From Sipunculus nudus (taxonomy: Eukaryota; Annelida; Sipuncula; Golfingiida; Sipunculidae), in the NCBI GenBank assembly GCA_026874595.1, contig CM049316.1:71577176-71641175 (forward strand): 64,000 nt of DNA, in the 5' to 3' direction. Shown here in pieces: positions 1 through 8,620 of this stretch. Each line of letters opens with the position of its first letter. Positions within the stretch are counted from its first letter, which is position 1. The position numbers and the translations under genes are program-made. Below the pieces are notes generated by a model. It was not told the origin of the DNA, searched no databases, and worked only from the letters and a program-made list of their open reading frames with translations.

Positions 1-118
1 CATCTGTAGGGGTATAGATAGATGTTAGTTGAATCTGTTTCCCATAGATTCAGATACATTTTTGTAATTTAGCTCCTTAGGACTAGGTATCCTTTAGTAT
101 CATTTAAATTCACTTACC
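1..118 (+). other. End of 5' leader of copy 1 (upstream part outside window)
   Basis: This matches the last 118 nt of the leaders of the other copies (for example 9486-9603). It is non-coding and ends with the gag ATG context TTACCATGA, which has an A at -3. The LTR, PBS and most of the leader of this unit lie left of the window. Confidence 0.85.
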
Positions 119-1120
119 ATGAAGTACACTCGCACCGTAGTAGTTAGGTCCGTACCAAAGGATGTGAAGCAGTCACAACTCGAGGGGCACTTCGGTACGG
201 TCGGCACGGTGGAATCCATTTTGATTTCTACTGACAAATTGTTCATCGTGTACGCCTCTCCCTCTAGTGTCCCCACGGCCATAGAATCATTGAGTTCTAT
301 TAAGTTGTCAGCCCTAAAGGAACCAGTGCAACTTTTGTTGGCTCCAGCAAAGGAGACTGATGAGCCTAAGATCAAAGCGTTGCTTGACCCTGATCCTGAC
401 CCTCTTGAGCATTTCTTAGATTCCTTAAGCTCTGATAACTTGGCTAAACTGCAAACAAAACTGAAAGGTCGAGTGCCTAGCAGACAAGCTCCTCCTGCCC
501 CTCTGTACACAGTTAGTCAGCGCCCCCGATTACCCACCTTCTCTGGGGATCCTGGGAAAGACATATCGTATAGCCAGTGGCGATTTCAAGTCCAGTGCCT
601 GCTGGATAACCCTAGTTATCATAAGAGCGAAGTGGAAGAGGTAGTCCGCTTGTCACTCAGGGGCACTGCAGCAGAAATTTTATTATGCTCAGAACCAGGA
701 ATAAAGGTTTCTGATTTGCTCCATCAATTCGACCTAATGTTTGGGGATGTTGTAGATTATAATCTTCTCCGGGAACAGTACTATGGAGCTCAACAAGGTC
801 CGGGGGAAAACATAGTTCAGTGGGGCTGCAGACTCCAAAAGTTACTCCATTCCCTTAAAGGCAGAGATTTGATCACCCCCACGGAAGCAGAGCATAGCTT
901 GAGATCCAGGTTTTGGTATGGACTCCACCCAAGTTATGTTAAAGTAAAAGAAGCCTTAGGGTTATTCTGCGAACAGGAAAGTCGTTCGATGAATCATTTA
1001 GTTGTGCTAGGGAACTGGAGGCGGAATATACTCCTGGCCATTCGTCCGTCCGGGTTTCCCATCCAACCCAGCCTGGAAAGGGTAAATTGCCCCTGCAACA
1101 GCAAACAAACCCTGATTTAG
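119..1120 (+). CDS. gag: gag frame 1 of copy 1: RRM-like N-terminus plus PNMA/Ty3-type capsid
   Basis: This frame encodes the structural Gag of the retrotransposon, which would assemble cytoplasmic capsids. Residues 4-80 look like an RRM-type fold: strand TVVVRSVP at 6-13, helix KQSQLEGHF, then an RNP1-like strand LFIVYAS at 41-47 followed by a helix. A Pro/Asp-rich linker follows. Residues 136-280 resemble the capsid domain of PNMA-family and Ty3 Gag (RPRLPTFSGDP, YSQWRFQVQCLL, SLRGTAAEILL, LLREQYYG, RFWYGLHP). ATG119 has a favourable A at -3 and is conserved in all copies. From about residue 283 to the stop at 1118 the frame no longer looks Gag-like. The continuation of Gag lies in the overlapping -1 frame (943-1353), so this frame appears broken near 970-990. 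The RRM and PNMA assignments are by eye. Confidence 0.85.
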   Translation: MKYTRTVVVRSVPKDVKQSQLEGHFGTVGTVESILISTDKLFIVYASPSSVPTAIESLSSIKLSALKEPVQLLLAPAKETDEPKIKALLDPDPDPLEHFLDSLSSDNLAKLQTKLKGRVPSRQAPPAPLYTVSQRPRLPTFSGDPGKDISYSQWRFQVQCLLDNPSYHKSEVEEVVRLSLRGTAAEILLCSEPGIKVSDLLHQFDLMFGDVVDYNLLREQYYGAQQGPGENIVQWGCRLQKLLHSLKGRDLITPTEAEHSLRSRFWYGLHPSYVKVKEALGLFCEQESRSMNHLVVLGNWRRNILLAIRPSGFPIQPSLERVNCPCNSKQTLI

Positions 1121-1353
1121 CCCAAGCTGTAGACACGGTACTAAGAAAAATGGAAGGCTTAGAGGCACGTTTAAGTAAACTAGAAGGAAAGGCTACTTAC
1201 CCCAGTAAATCTCCCTCAGGCACCAATCCTAACCAAGATCAGAGTAGCACTGCTGGTCAAAATCGCTTATTTTGTAGCAGATGCAAACGAAACAACCATC
1301 TCCTGCGTGATTGTGTGGCCCGTAGGGATGTGAACGGCCGGCCTTTAAACTGA
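943..1353 (+). CDS. gag: gag frame 2 of copy 1: capsid end, coiled coil and CCHC nucleocapsid
   Basis: This frame is open from a TAA at 940-942 to TGA at 1351, in the -1 frame relative to the upstream gag frame. It reads like the normal end of a Gypsy Gag: CARELEAE near 1006-1029, a Pro/Gln linker, a short heptad stretch (VLRKMEGLEARLSKLE) and a zinc knuckle CSRCKRNNHLLRDC. The knuckle's Cys, Cys, His and Cys codons are at 1273, 1282, 1297 and 1312 (C-X2-C-X4-H-X4-C), and it would bind genomic RNA. No convincing ATG start exists, so expression presumably depends on being joined to the upstream frame. I found no canonical slippery heptamer in the overlap, so an ancestral indel is the simpler reading. 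Copy 1 has Ser where copies 2-4 have Leu in the motif before CARELE. Confidence 0.75.
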   Translation, partial: SKRSLRVILRTGKSFDESFSCARELEAEYTPGHSSVRVSHPTQPGKGKLPLQQQTNPDLAQAVDTVLRKMEGLEARLSKLEGKATYPSKSPSGTNPNQDQSSTAGQNRLFCSRCKRNNHLLRDCVARRDVNGRPLN

Positions 1354-1389
1354 AGTCCGCCTGCAACAGACGGTGGGGGGTTGCAGGCG
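1344..1389 (+). promoter_or_regulatory. -1 programmed ribosomal frameshift signal, gag to pol (copy 1)
   Basis: The slippery heptamer T TTA AAC (1344-1350) is in register with the nucleocapsid frame and immediately precedes its TGA stop. After a 7-nt spacer there is a perfect 10-bp stem, CGCCTGCAAC (1358-1367) with GTTGCAGGCG (1380-1389), closing a 12-nt G-rich loop. Slipping by -1 enters the pol frame. Heptamer X XXY YYZ plus 5-9 nt spacer plus stem is the established architecture of -1 frameshifting; UUUAAAC is one of its most efficient forms. Whether the loop forms a pseudoknot is unknown. Confidence 0.85.
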
Positions 1390-4300
1390 AGAGACGTGTC
1401 CCTGCTAAGATTCCTGTAGAATTGGTAGGCAATGTCGACCAGGTAAAGCTCATAGCCAATGGTAATTCCTCTACTGGGTTACTTGACTCTGGTTCGGCCA
1501 TTTCCACGGTTGCCGAGTGGTTTTATAACAAACACCTAGCTTCTTGTTCTCTATTGCTTGTGGACCAGGTATTGGAGATTGAGGTAGCTGGTGGCGGTAG
1601 GCTAGACTATTTAGGTATTGTTGAGTTGGATCTTAACTTTCCATCGGTTTTGAAGGATACAGTTTTCCCCACTCCAGTCCTCCTAGTCAAGAACACTAGC
1701 TTCAATCTAAATACCCCCTTTGTAATTGGCCAAAACATTATCAAGCCGTGCGTCAGACACCTAAGGGCACTCAAGGGACCCAGATTTATCCAAACAGCTG
1801 GCTTATCTGATCCCTGGCGTTTAGCGTGTAGAAACAATTGTCTCTTTCACGGTTCTACTTCCAAACCTCTCGGGAGGGTGTTTAGCAATAAACAAGTCCT
1901 TGTACCACCCAATCATAGCTACTTCATACCAGGGGTAACAAGAACATGTACGTTTGGTAAAACCACTATTGTGACTGAGCCTGAGGGTCAGCTACCCGCA
2001 GGACTGGTGTTAGACCCAATTTTTATGGAAGTTAACTTGAGGAACAAAACCAGTAAACGGGTTGACGTTAAAGTTTCTAATTTGACCTCCAGCCCAATTA
2101 CCGTTCCGGCAAAAGCCTTACTTTGTTCCCTCCAGGTGGCCTCGGTCATACCTTCATTCAGTCAGAGTACAAGCCCTGCAGGTGTACTAGACCAATTTAA
2201 CATCGGTACCTCATTGTCTGAGAAAGAGCGTCACAAAGTTTTAAGTCTTTTAAATACTTGGACCTCTATCTTTTCTATTGATGAAATAGACATCGGCAAG
2301 ACCGATATGATAAAACACCGGACAGTCTTAACAGATGAAACGCCCTTCAGAGAGTCGTATCGACGAATTCCTCCTAATCTTTATGAAGAAGTTAGGTGTC
2401 ATCTTAATGAAATGCTCGAGGCAGGTGTCATTCGTGAAAGTTCGAGTCCATTCGCGTCAGCAATAGTCCTCGTCCGTAAGCCTGATGGTAAACTAAGATT
2501 TTGCGTGGACTATCGGAAGCTGAATGCCCGTACTGTCCGTGATGCGCATTCTCTGCCTCGCATCGATGACACTTTAGATTCACTTGTAGGCAGTAAATTC
2601 TTTTCCTCTCTTGACCTCAAAGCCGGGTACTGGCAAGTGGAGGTGGAGGAAGAAGACAAGCATAAGACCGCATTTACAGCCGGTCCTTTAGGGTTTTTCG
2701 AGTTTAATACGATGCCCTTCGGTCTGGTGAACGCGCCAGCCGTCTTCCAGCGCTTAATGCAGAAAACTATGGGTGATTTGCATTTATCACAATGTCTCCT
2801 TTATTTGGATGACATCATAGTCTATAGCTCAACTTTTGAGGAGCATCTTGAACGACTGGAGGCTGTATTTCAACGCCTCAAAAATGCTGGTTTAAAGCTA
2901 AAACCGAGCAAGTGTCATTTCTTTCAGACAAAAGTCAGTTATCTAGGCCATGTGGTTTCAGCTGATGGCATCCACGCAGACCCTGCCAAGGTAGATGCAG
3001 TAAAACAGTGGCCTACACCAAGTACATTGACAGAGGTTAGACGGTTCCTAGGTTTCGCTAGTTTTTACCGTAAGTTTATCCCTCATTTTGCCCAAGTAGC
3101 ACGCCCCCTCCATGACCTCCTGAAGGGAGTCTCGCCCAAAAAGAAAGGTAAACCTGGTAAGTACACACCTAAAGCCACATCCATTACATGGGGTACACAA
3201 CAACAGGAGGCATTTGATAAGATTAAAAACTTATTGTGCCAAACCCCTGTATTGGCGTTTGCCAATTTTACTAAGCCATTTGTCCTGCACACGGACGCCA
3301 GCAAATCAGGTCTAGGTGCTATCCTATATCAGGAACAAGAGGGTAAACTACATCCCATTGCCTACGCCAGCCGAAGCCTTAGACCCTCAGAAGCTAATTA
3401 TCCAGCCCACAAGCTAGAATTTCTGGCTTTAAAGTGGGCTGTCACAGAGAAATTTAAAGACTATCTTTATGGTGGCACATTTACTGTCAGAACTGACAAT
3501 AACCCATTGTGTTATGTCCTTTCTTCAGCCAGGCTTGATGCCACAGGACAGCGGTGGATTGCTGAACTGGCAAACTTCAATTTTGATATTAAATACCGCT
3601 CAGGTCAGGTTAACATAGATGCTGATGCGTTATCAAGGTCCCCTGGTCAGGAGATAGTCCATCTCTCCACCGAAACCGTAAATGCTATCTGTAACTACCA
3701 ATTGCCTTATTTTATTGGCTTACAACACACACCTGCACCTGCTGATCAGTGCTCTTGTTCAGACAACCTTCCACAGACCCCAATTAATATCAGAGACAAA
3801 CAACTTGAAGACCCCATCCTCAAACAAATAATTCAAAGCTTAGAAGCAGGACATCAACCGAAAATAACCAGGAAACCATCACCGGATTCCAACTGGCGTA
3901 TATACCAGAGTCGAGCTAAGCAATTTGTTTTACAGCAGAATATACTATGTCGCAAGAGAACCGTAAATCATCAGCTAACATACCAGGTCGTACTGCCTGA
4001 ATCTCTGCGTAGTGTAGCTCTCCATGGTTTACATAACCTAATGGGGCACATGGGCCAAACCAGAACTACTAAACTAGTCCAGGATCGGTATTTCTGGCCA
4101 AAAATGTCAAAAGACATTATCCAATACGTTCCTTGCTGTCCAAGATGTGTCAGGAGAAAGACACCTACCAATCAAAGAGCTCCCCTTATCAATATCTCTT
4201 CCACTGCACCTTTGGAGTTACTTTGTGTAGATTTCTTATCAGTAGAACCTTGCAAAGGTAACATAGAAAACATCCTTGTAGTGACAGATCATTTCACAAA

Positions 4301-5585
4301 ATATGCCAGGGCTTTTCCCTGTAAAACTCAACAGGCCAAACCGACAGCCCAATTATTATTTGATCAATTTATATGCCACTATGGTTTTCCCCAGAGAATA
4401 TTATCTGATCAAGGCAGAAATTTCGAGAGCAAACTGATCAAGGAACTATGTAGTTTAGCTGGAATTTCCAAGTGTCGAACTACCCCTTGTCATCCAATGG
4501 GGAATGGTCAGTGCGAGCGTTTTAACCGCACTCTCCTGAATATGCTCGGCTGCTTAGAGCCAGAAGGTAAATCCAATTGGAAAATACACCTAAATGCTCT
4601 GACCCATGCTTATAATTGCACACAACATGAGACAACCGGGTTCTCCCCCTTCTTTCTCATGTATGGTCGCCATCCCAAACTGCCAATAGACATAATTCTG
4701 GGTTTAGATCAAGAGGATAAGCAAGCAGCCACAGATTACTCAAAATATGTGCAGTCCTTAGCGGATAATCTATCAGATGCTTATAAAATGGCACAGAACA
4801 ACTCTTCTTTGGCCCAGCAACGCCATAAAATGCGCTATGATCGTAAGATTAAAGGCACGTCCCTTCAAGTGGGAGACAAAGTCTTAGTCCGTAACCTCCA
4901 TGTAACTGGTAAACAAAAACGCGCTGATGTGTGGGAAACTCCTATATACACTGTTGTAGGACAACCAAACGGGGATATTCCAGTTTATAGGGTGCAGAGG
5001 GAAGGAGCAACGGGTGGCATACGCACGCTTCATCGTAATCTACTTCTCTGTATTAACAATCTCCCCCTTAATCCCCCAGTTACTGACTCTAATGCATCAA
5101 AATGTACCCAAAAGCAAAAACCTGATCACAAAATAGTTGATGTAGAATCCTCCAGTGATATTGAAAGTCCGGATGAGGATGCTGATGATTATGTCTTCAC
5201 TCCATTGTCAGTTCCTGTTAATATTCCTTTGATCCACGTAGATCAGGAAGAAAAGCTCCCACTTTCCACTCCTAGTTCGGAAATTGCACTTTCCACTTCC
5301 AGTCCCGAAGGTGAAGGACCATTCAGTCCCGATTTTCCAGTTCGGGATGCATCACCTGTAAGAATAACAGAAACTGATGACAGTGCCATACCAATCCCTG
5401 AAGTTTATGAATCTCTAACAGATCTAGTTGAAAATCAAGAATTGAGTGAGGAAACTAATGCAAACTTACCACATGTTACTACAGATAATTCCCAATTGGG
5501 AGATGATCGCCCCAGGCCCAGGCGATCAGACCGAATAAGACGGCCTCCAACCTGGTTACGGTCTGGAGATTATGTCCAACATTAA
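1350..5585 (+). CDS. pol: pol of copy 1: protease, reverse transcriptase, RNase H, integrase
   Basis: This is the polyprotein that copies the element RNA into DNA and integrates it. It is entered by frameshift at 1350; residues below count from the codon at 1422 (1387 aa). Protease: DSGS at 22-25. RT: about 305-500, with D398 (SSLDLKAGYWQV) and YLDD at 461-464. RNase H: D625 (HTDASKSG), E666, D692 (RTDNNP), D735 (DADALSR). Integrase: zinc finger H871, H876, C906, C909, then D937, D996, E1032, giving the D,D-35-E spacing. A GPY/F-like module follows near 1148-1210. The last 170 residues are acidic and Ser/Pro-rich and end in a basic RPRRSDRIRRPP motif; no chromodomain is seen. The order PR-RT-RH-IN is Ty3/Gypsy and excludes the Gmr1 arrangement. 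All catalytic residues are present and there are no internal stops. Confidence 0.95.
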   Translation: MKSACNRRWGVAGERRVPAKIPVELVGNVDQVKLIANGNSSTGLLDSGSAISTVAEWFYNKHLASCSLLLVDQVLEIEVAGGGRLDYLGIVELDLNFPSVLKDTVFPTPVLLVKNTSFNLNTPFVIGQNIIKPCVRHLRALKGPRFIQTAGLSDPWRLACRNNCLFHGSTSKPLGRVFSNKQVLVPPNHSYFIPGVTRTCTFGKTTIVTEPEGQLPAGLVLDPIFMEVNLRNKTSKRVDVKVSNLTSSPITVPAKALLCSLQVASVIPSFSQSTSPAGVLDQFNIGTSLSEKERHKVLSLLNTWTSIFSIDEIDIGKTDMIKHRTVLTDETPFRESYRRIPPNLYEEVRCHLNEMLEAGVIRESSSPFASAIVLVRKPDGKLRFCVDYRKLNARTVRDAHSLPRIDDTLDSLVGSKFFSSLDLKAGYWQVEVEEEDKHKTAFTAGPLGFFEFNTMPFGLVNAPAVFQRLMQKTMGDLHLSQCLLYLDDIIVYSSTFEEHLERLEAVFQRLKNAGLKLKPSKCHFFQTKVSYLGHVVSADGIHADPAKVDAVKQWPTPSTLTEVRRFLGFASFYRKFIPHFAQVARPLHDLLKGVSPKKKGKPGKYTPKATSITWGTQQQEAFDKIKNLLCQTPVLAFANFTKPFVLHTDASKSGLGAILYQEQEGKLHPIAYASRSLRPSEANYPAHKLEFLALKWAVTEKFKDYLYGGTFTVRTDNNPLCYVLSSARLDATGQRWIAELANFNFDIKYRSGQVNIDADALSRSPGQEIVHLSTETVNAICNYQLPYFIGLQHTPAPADQCSCSDNLPQTPINIRDKQLEDPILKQIIQSLEAGHQPKITRKPSPDSNWRIYQSRAKQFVLQQNILCRKRTVNHQLTYQVVLPESLRSVALHGLHNLMGHMGQTRTTKLVQDRYFWPKMSKDIIQYVPCCPRCVRRKTPTNQRAPLINISSTAPLELLCVDFLSVEPCKGNIENILVVTDHFTKYARAFPCKTQQAKPTAQLLFDQFICHYGFPQRILSDQGRNFESKLIKELCSLAGISKCRTTPCHPMGNGQCERFNRTLLNMLGCLEPEGKSNWKIHLNALTHAYNCTQHETTGFSPFFLMYGRHPKLPIDIILGLDQEDKQAATDYSKYVQSLADNLSDAYKMAQNNSSLAQQRHKMRYDRKIKGTSLQVGDKVLVRNLHVTGKQKRADVWETPIYTVVGQPNGDIPVYRVQREGATGGIRTLHRNLLLCINNLPLNPPVTDSNASKCTQKQKPDHKIVDVESSSDIESPDEDADDYVFTPLSVPVNIPLIHVDQEEKLPLSTPSSEIALSTSSPEGEGPFSPDFPVRDASPVRITETDDSAIPIPEVYESLTDLVENQELSEETNANLPHVTTDNSQLGDDRPRPRRSDRIRRPPTWLRSGDYVQH

Positions 5586-5660
5586 TTGGATATAACTTCC
5601 TTAGTGAAGCCAGTGATTTCTTCACATATTTTCCGTTGTCGGGTCGACAACTTCTTCGAA
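5586..5660 (+). other. 3' untranslated stretch between pol and PPT (copy 1)
   Basis: This is a short non-coding gap with no env or other gene after pol. Copy 1 reads GCCAGTGATT where copies 2-4 read GCCATGATT, a one-base difference useful as a copy marker. Confidence 0.7.
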
Positions 5661-5671
5661 CGGGGGGAGGG
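5661..5671 (+). other. Polypurine tract (copy 1)
   Basis: CGGGGGGAGGG lies directly before the LTR start TGTAACAC. This is the established position and composition of the plus-strand DNA primer in LTR retroelements. The tract is identical in all four copies. Confidence 0.85.
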
Positions 5672-5752
5672 TGTAACACGGGGTAATATAGCCCCATGTT
5701 TTTTTTTCATTTTGTCTTTCATTCCAAAGTGACCGACAAGACAGGTTCCTTT

Positions 5753-5765
5753 AGGTCAAGGGTCA
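5753..5765 (+). promoter_or_regulatory. DR1-type nuclear receptor motif in U3 of LTR 1
   Basis: AGGTCA A GGGTCA is a direct repeat with one-base spacing, the classic RXR/HNF4/COUP-TF half-site layout, about 80 bp inside the LTR. It is present in all four LTRs. Function is inferred only from the motif. Confidence 0.35.
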
Positions 5766-5900
5766 ACCACCTGTTGCCCTGGCATGGCATGGCATGGCCT
5801 GCGTGGCCGGCAAAACCTGTTGTAAGAATATAGTTTTGTCAGGACCGGTTTTCGGTGTTTGGGCAACGAGGCATGACAGCCCGTAATGACCACGATGTCT

Positions 5901-5981
5901 TGGGGCAGCCTCGTCAGTTCTGCTCAAACCTTGCTGTTGGCAACCAGCCGACTGATTGCCTGTACCTGTATCTTCTTCCAG
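5901..5981 (+). repeat. 81-bp LTR-internal duplication, 5' member
   Basis: This runs from TGGGGCAGCC to TCTTCTTCCAG and matches 8479-8559 at 79 of 81 positions. It is followed immediately by GTAGGA, a good splice-donor form. The same pair occurs in LTR 2 (15385-15465 and 17965-18045), LTR 3 (24872-24952 and 27448-27528) and LTR 4 (34337-34417 and 36913-36993). Confidence 0.95.
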
Positions 5982-8334
5982 GTAGGAACCTTATTTTTGT
6001 CCCCGTCAGTTATATTCTGAAATGCATGTAAAAATGTATGATTATTTTAGTACTAATAAGAAACCCAAACGTTTTTTCTGTCCCAATAGATTTATGGCCC
6101 ACCATGCATTTCCCATATATTTGCTCATTCATATATAAACCTTCCTGTCTGTTCCATCCGAATATATTGTATTTTCTCTGTTGGGTACATTTGTATAGAA
6201 TATGGTCAACTGCAAAGTATACAGCCTCCAGTCTAGTCTAATTTTCCTGAAATGCCCTATTTCGGACCAGTAGAACGGCAGACTAGGCACGCCTCTCGTC
6301 TAAACTAAACCCCCCCCCCCCAACTTCAAGAATATCTTTGGTGTCCACTTTAGTTGGTACATCGCCAGTCGTTCACTCCAGGCATTATTTTGGCCGCAAG
6401 TAGTACTCTTTAAGTAGTAATAGGGCTAAGATTACTGCCCTATATAAAAAAAATAATTAAACTAAAATACTTTTCATATTTCATACTGCATTTGTAGTGA
6501 GAAAAGGTAAAATCTTATTTTATCTAAATGCTTCGGTCTAAATCGATGCCGCCACCAGGCCGTTCAAAGTGAAAGCATTATTTATGCACTCTGTAATCTC
6601 CGCTCTTTGCACATGGGATGTATCTTAGATATACATGAAAGGCAGGCAAATTTCTCCCAAAAAAATAAATACAATTATTATTAAGGATGGTTCATATAAG
6701 TTGTTCTGAATAGCCAATCGGAGCTGCCACTTCAAAAAGTTACTACTAATTAAATATCAGTAAATGTTTCATGTAAAATTTCTTCCAAAACATTGATAAT
6801 TATGAAGATTTAATATGAAGAGTTAACAGCAGCATAAAGCTGTTATCAGACTATTTCATAACTGGGTAATTATTTAATAACGCAAAAATGCTTACTCTAA
6901 AGTAAGCTTAATACTGGCACACGTTCCCACTTTATTCCCGTGCTAGACGTAAAATCCATGTTGACCGTGTATATGAACCCGGGTGCTGGTGCTGCCATCT
7001 GGCCGCCTGAGGTAAACTAGTTTCCACAGTCCCACTTAGGCCTGTGCTGCCACCTGGCGTCTCAGATGAACTAACCATCAAAACAAACTTCCATACCTTA
7101 GAAACGGGACATAATTACAATAAACACGACAGTCATCAATATTATTATTTATTAAGCATTACCAAGTTTAAGGTATGGATAATACCATAGACGTGCTGTT
7201 CTCCTAACATTTAACCAGACGTGCGTGCTAAACAGTTTCTCATTCAATAGATGAAAAACTTCTTTTCAATCGATTTTTCTTATAATTTAAGATCGTCGGG
7301 GAAAACTTAAAAATACAGCATAATAATATATTATCTTAAAATCATTTTCTGGTATCATCAGATGACAGTCAATTTTCAAGAAAGTTCCGAAAACTAACTT
7401 ACCACACGATTACCACTATAGCGCTTGGGGACTTTCTCCCAGTTTGCTGTTGCCGTTTGTTTACCTTCCGCATACAAAATAGTGCATTGTAGAGTCTTGA
7501 GTACAGAACCCCGGTCTCTCCTTAGATTTCCGCCTCCAGTCAATTTGTGTAGTTTTTATGCATATTCCACTCTTTCACTGTTCAACTTTTCCAGATGTTT
7601 ATCCTTTTGAACAGATATATATCCTTTTGAACAATCAAATTTTAGTAAGATTCCTCCGCGCTCTGCATTTCATAATACAAAATACCCGCCTAATTTCAGG
7701 TGTTTGATAACCTCAAAACCGTTCGTAAAAGCAGTACTCTGATAAACCTACCATCCATTATTCTATCGTGCTAGACCAGGAATTTATTTTATTTGTAAAG
7801 TAAATCTTATATTATTATGATCCTCTTAAGTGTCAGGTAGCATCACGATTTGGGGTAGTAGATTAGAGTAGTATACGCCTTAAGTGATTGCATTTAAGAG
7901 ACACTCTCCTAACACACCCACTATCCAACCTCCACACAAGCACTTATATTCGTTCTTTTCTCAGCATTATAAAGTTTTATTCACACGTAAATATATACCA
8001 CTTATAGTTGCTCAGTTGTTCTCAATGTAAATCCTTTAATTGTCAAGAAATAGGTTAGTGAACAGGCCAATGTAAGAATATTGTCCAATGTACGTTGATC
8101 AGGTGACATAAACTGATTATCACAGTTATGAGATGGCCACATGCCCATAAACGTATGCATTTAATATGTTAAGTCTGTGGATTTAAGAGAAATATATGCA
8201 TACGAAATCTGTGTGTAGCTTAAACTATTTTCTTTTCTTTATAGTATATAGAAACAGGATAACAGATCATGTTCTTGATTACCCTGATAACCATTATCCA
8301 CTTCATGGTAGACAGTGTTCTTTACTGTCAATAG

Positions 8335-8345
8335 TATATAAAAAA
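8335..8345 (+). promoter_or_regulatory. Candidate TATA box in LTR 1
   Basis: TATATAAAAAA lies about 225 nt upstream of the AATAAA at 8560. A start site about 30 nt downstream would make an R region of roughly 200 nt and a short U5. A second TATATAAAAA at 6441-6450 is an alternative promoter. No start site can be proven from sequence. Confidence 0.35.
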
Positions 8346-8478
8346 TATGGTAAATTGTCATGTGGTTACATTTAAATATCTGGATGTTTATTATTATAAT
8401 ATTTTTGTTATCTTTATAACGTATTCTGTGATAAAAGAGATATTGGCTATGTACAGTATATGAAATATAAGTGTATAC

Positions 8479-8559
8479 TGGGGCAGCCTAGTGAGTTCTG
8501 CTCAAACCTTGCTGTTGGCAACCAGCCGACTGATTGCCTGTACCTGTATCTTCTTCCAG
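8479..8559 (+). repeat. 81-bp LTR-internal duplication, 3' member
   Basis: This differs from the upstream member at two positions near its start. It ends in a pyrimidine-rich stretch plus CAG, a good splice-acceptor form, and is followed directly by AATAAATCC. Confidence 0.95.
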
Positions 8560-8565
8560 AATAAA
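8560..8565 (+). terminator. Candidate poly(A) signal in LTR 1
   Basis: AATAAA lies 55 nt before the LTR end, where the R/U5 boundary signal of an LTR retrotransposon is expected. It is conserved in all four LTRs. Confidence 0.5.
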
Positions 8566-8620
8566 TCCTCACCTCGCATCCGTCTTGATTCTTGAACCTG
8601 GCCCCACGTTGGGTGCCACA

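Larger units (their letters stand above)
5672..8620 (+). repeat. LTR 1 (2949 bp), shared by copies 1 and 2
   Basis: The LTR begins TGTAACAC after the PPT and ends GTGCCACA three bases before the PBS, giving short TGT...ACA ends. The 3' boundary is independently fixed by the last LTR of the array, which diverges from the others immediately after this ACA. At about 2.95 kb it is long for a Gypsy LTR. It holds an 81-bp duplication (5901-5981, 8479-8559), a DR1-like site in the proximal part (5753-5765), a C-tract near 6310 and TATA-like boxes at 6441 and 8335. AATAAA at 8560-8565 is followed by 55 nt to the end. No coding potential was recognised in it. It carries private variants relative to LTRs 2-4. 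Confidence 0.9.

Noticed and set aside
100-510. 136-codon minus-strand open frame opposite gag, present in every copy
   Set aside because: It is antisense to a well-supported gag frame, has no recognisable domain, and recurs only because the units are copies of each other.
943-1120. Second programmed frameshift site inside gag
   Set aside because: I scanned the overlap in the upstream frame and found no X XXY YYZ heptamer, so I treat the break as an indel unless comparison shows otherwise.
119-5585. Identity with the bivalve element Steamer
   Set aside because: Steamer is about 5 kb with short LTRs. This unit has a 2.95-kb LTR, a separate gag with a frameshift signal and a different Gag N-terminus.
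1422-5585. Gmr1-type element (integrase before RT)
   Set aside because: The order read from the motifs is protease, RT, RNase H, integrase.
5586-5671. Possible env gene after pol
   Set aside because: Pol stops 75 nt before the PPT, leaving no room for an env frame.
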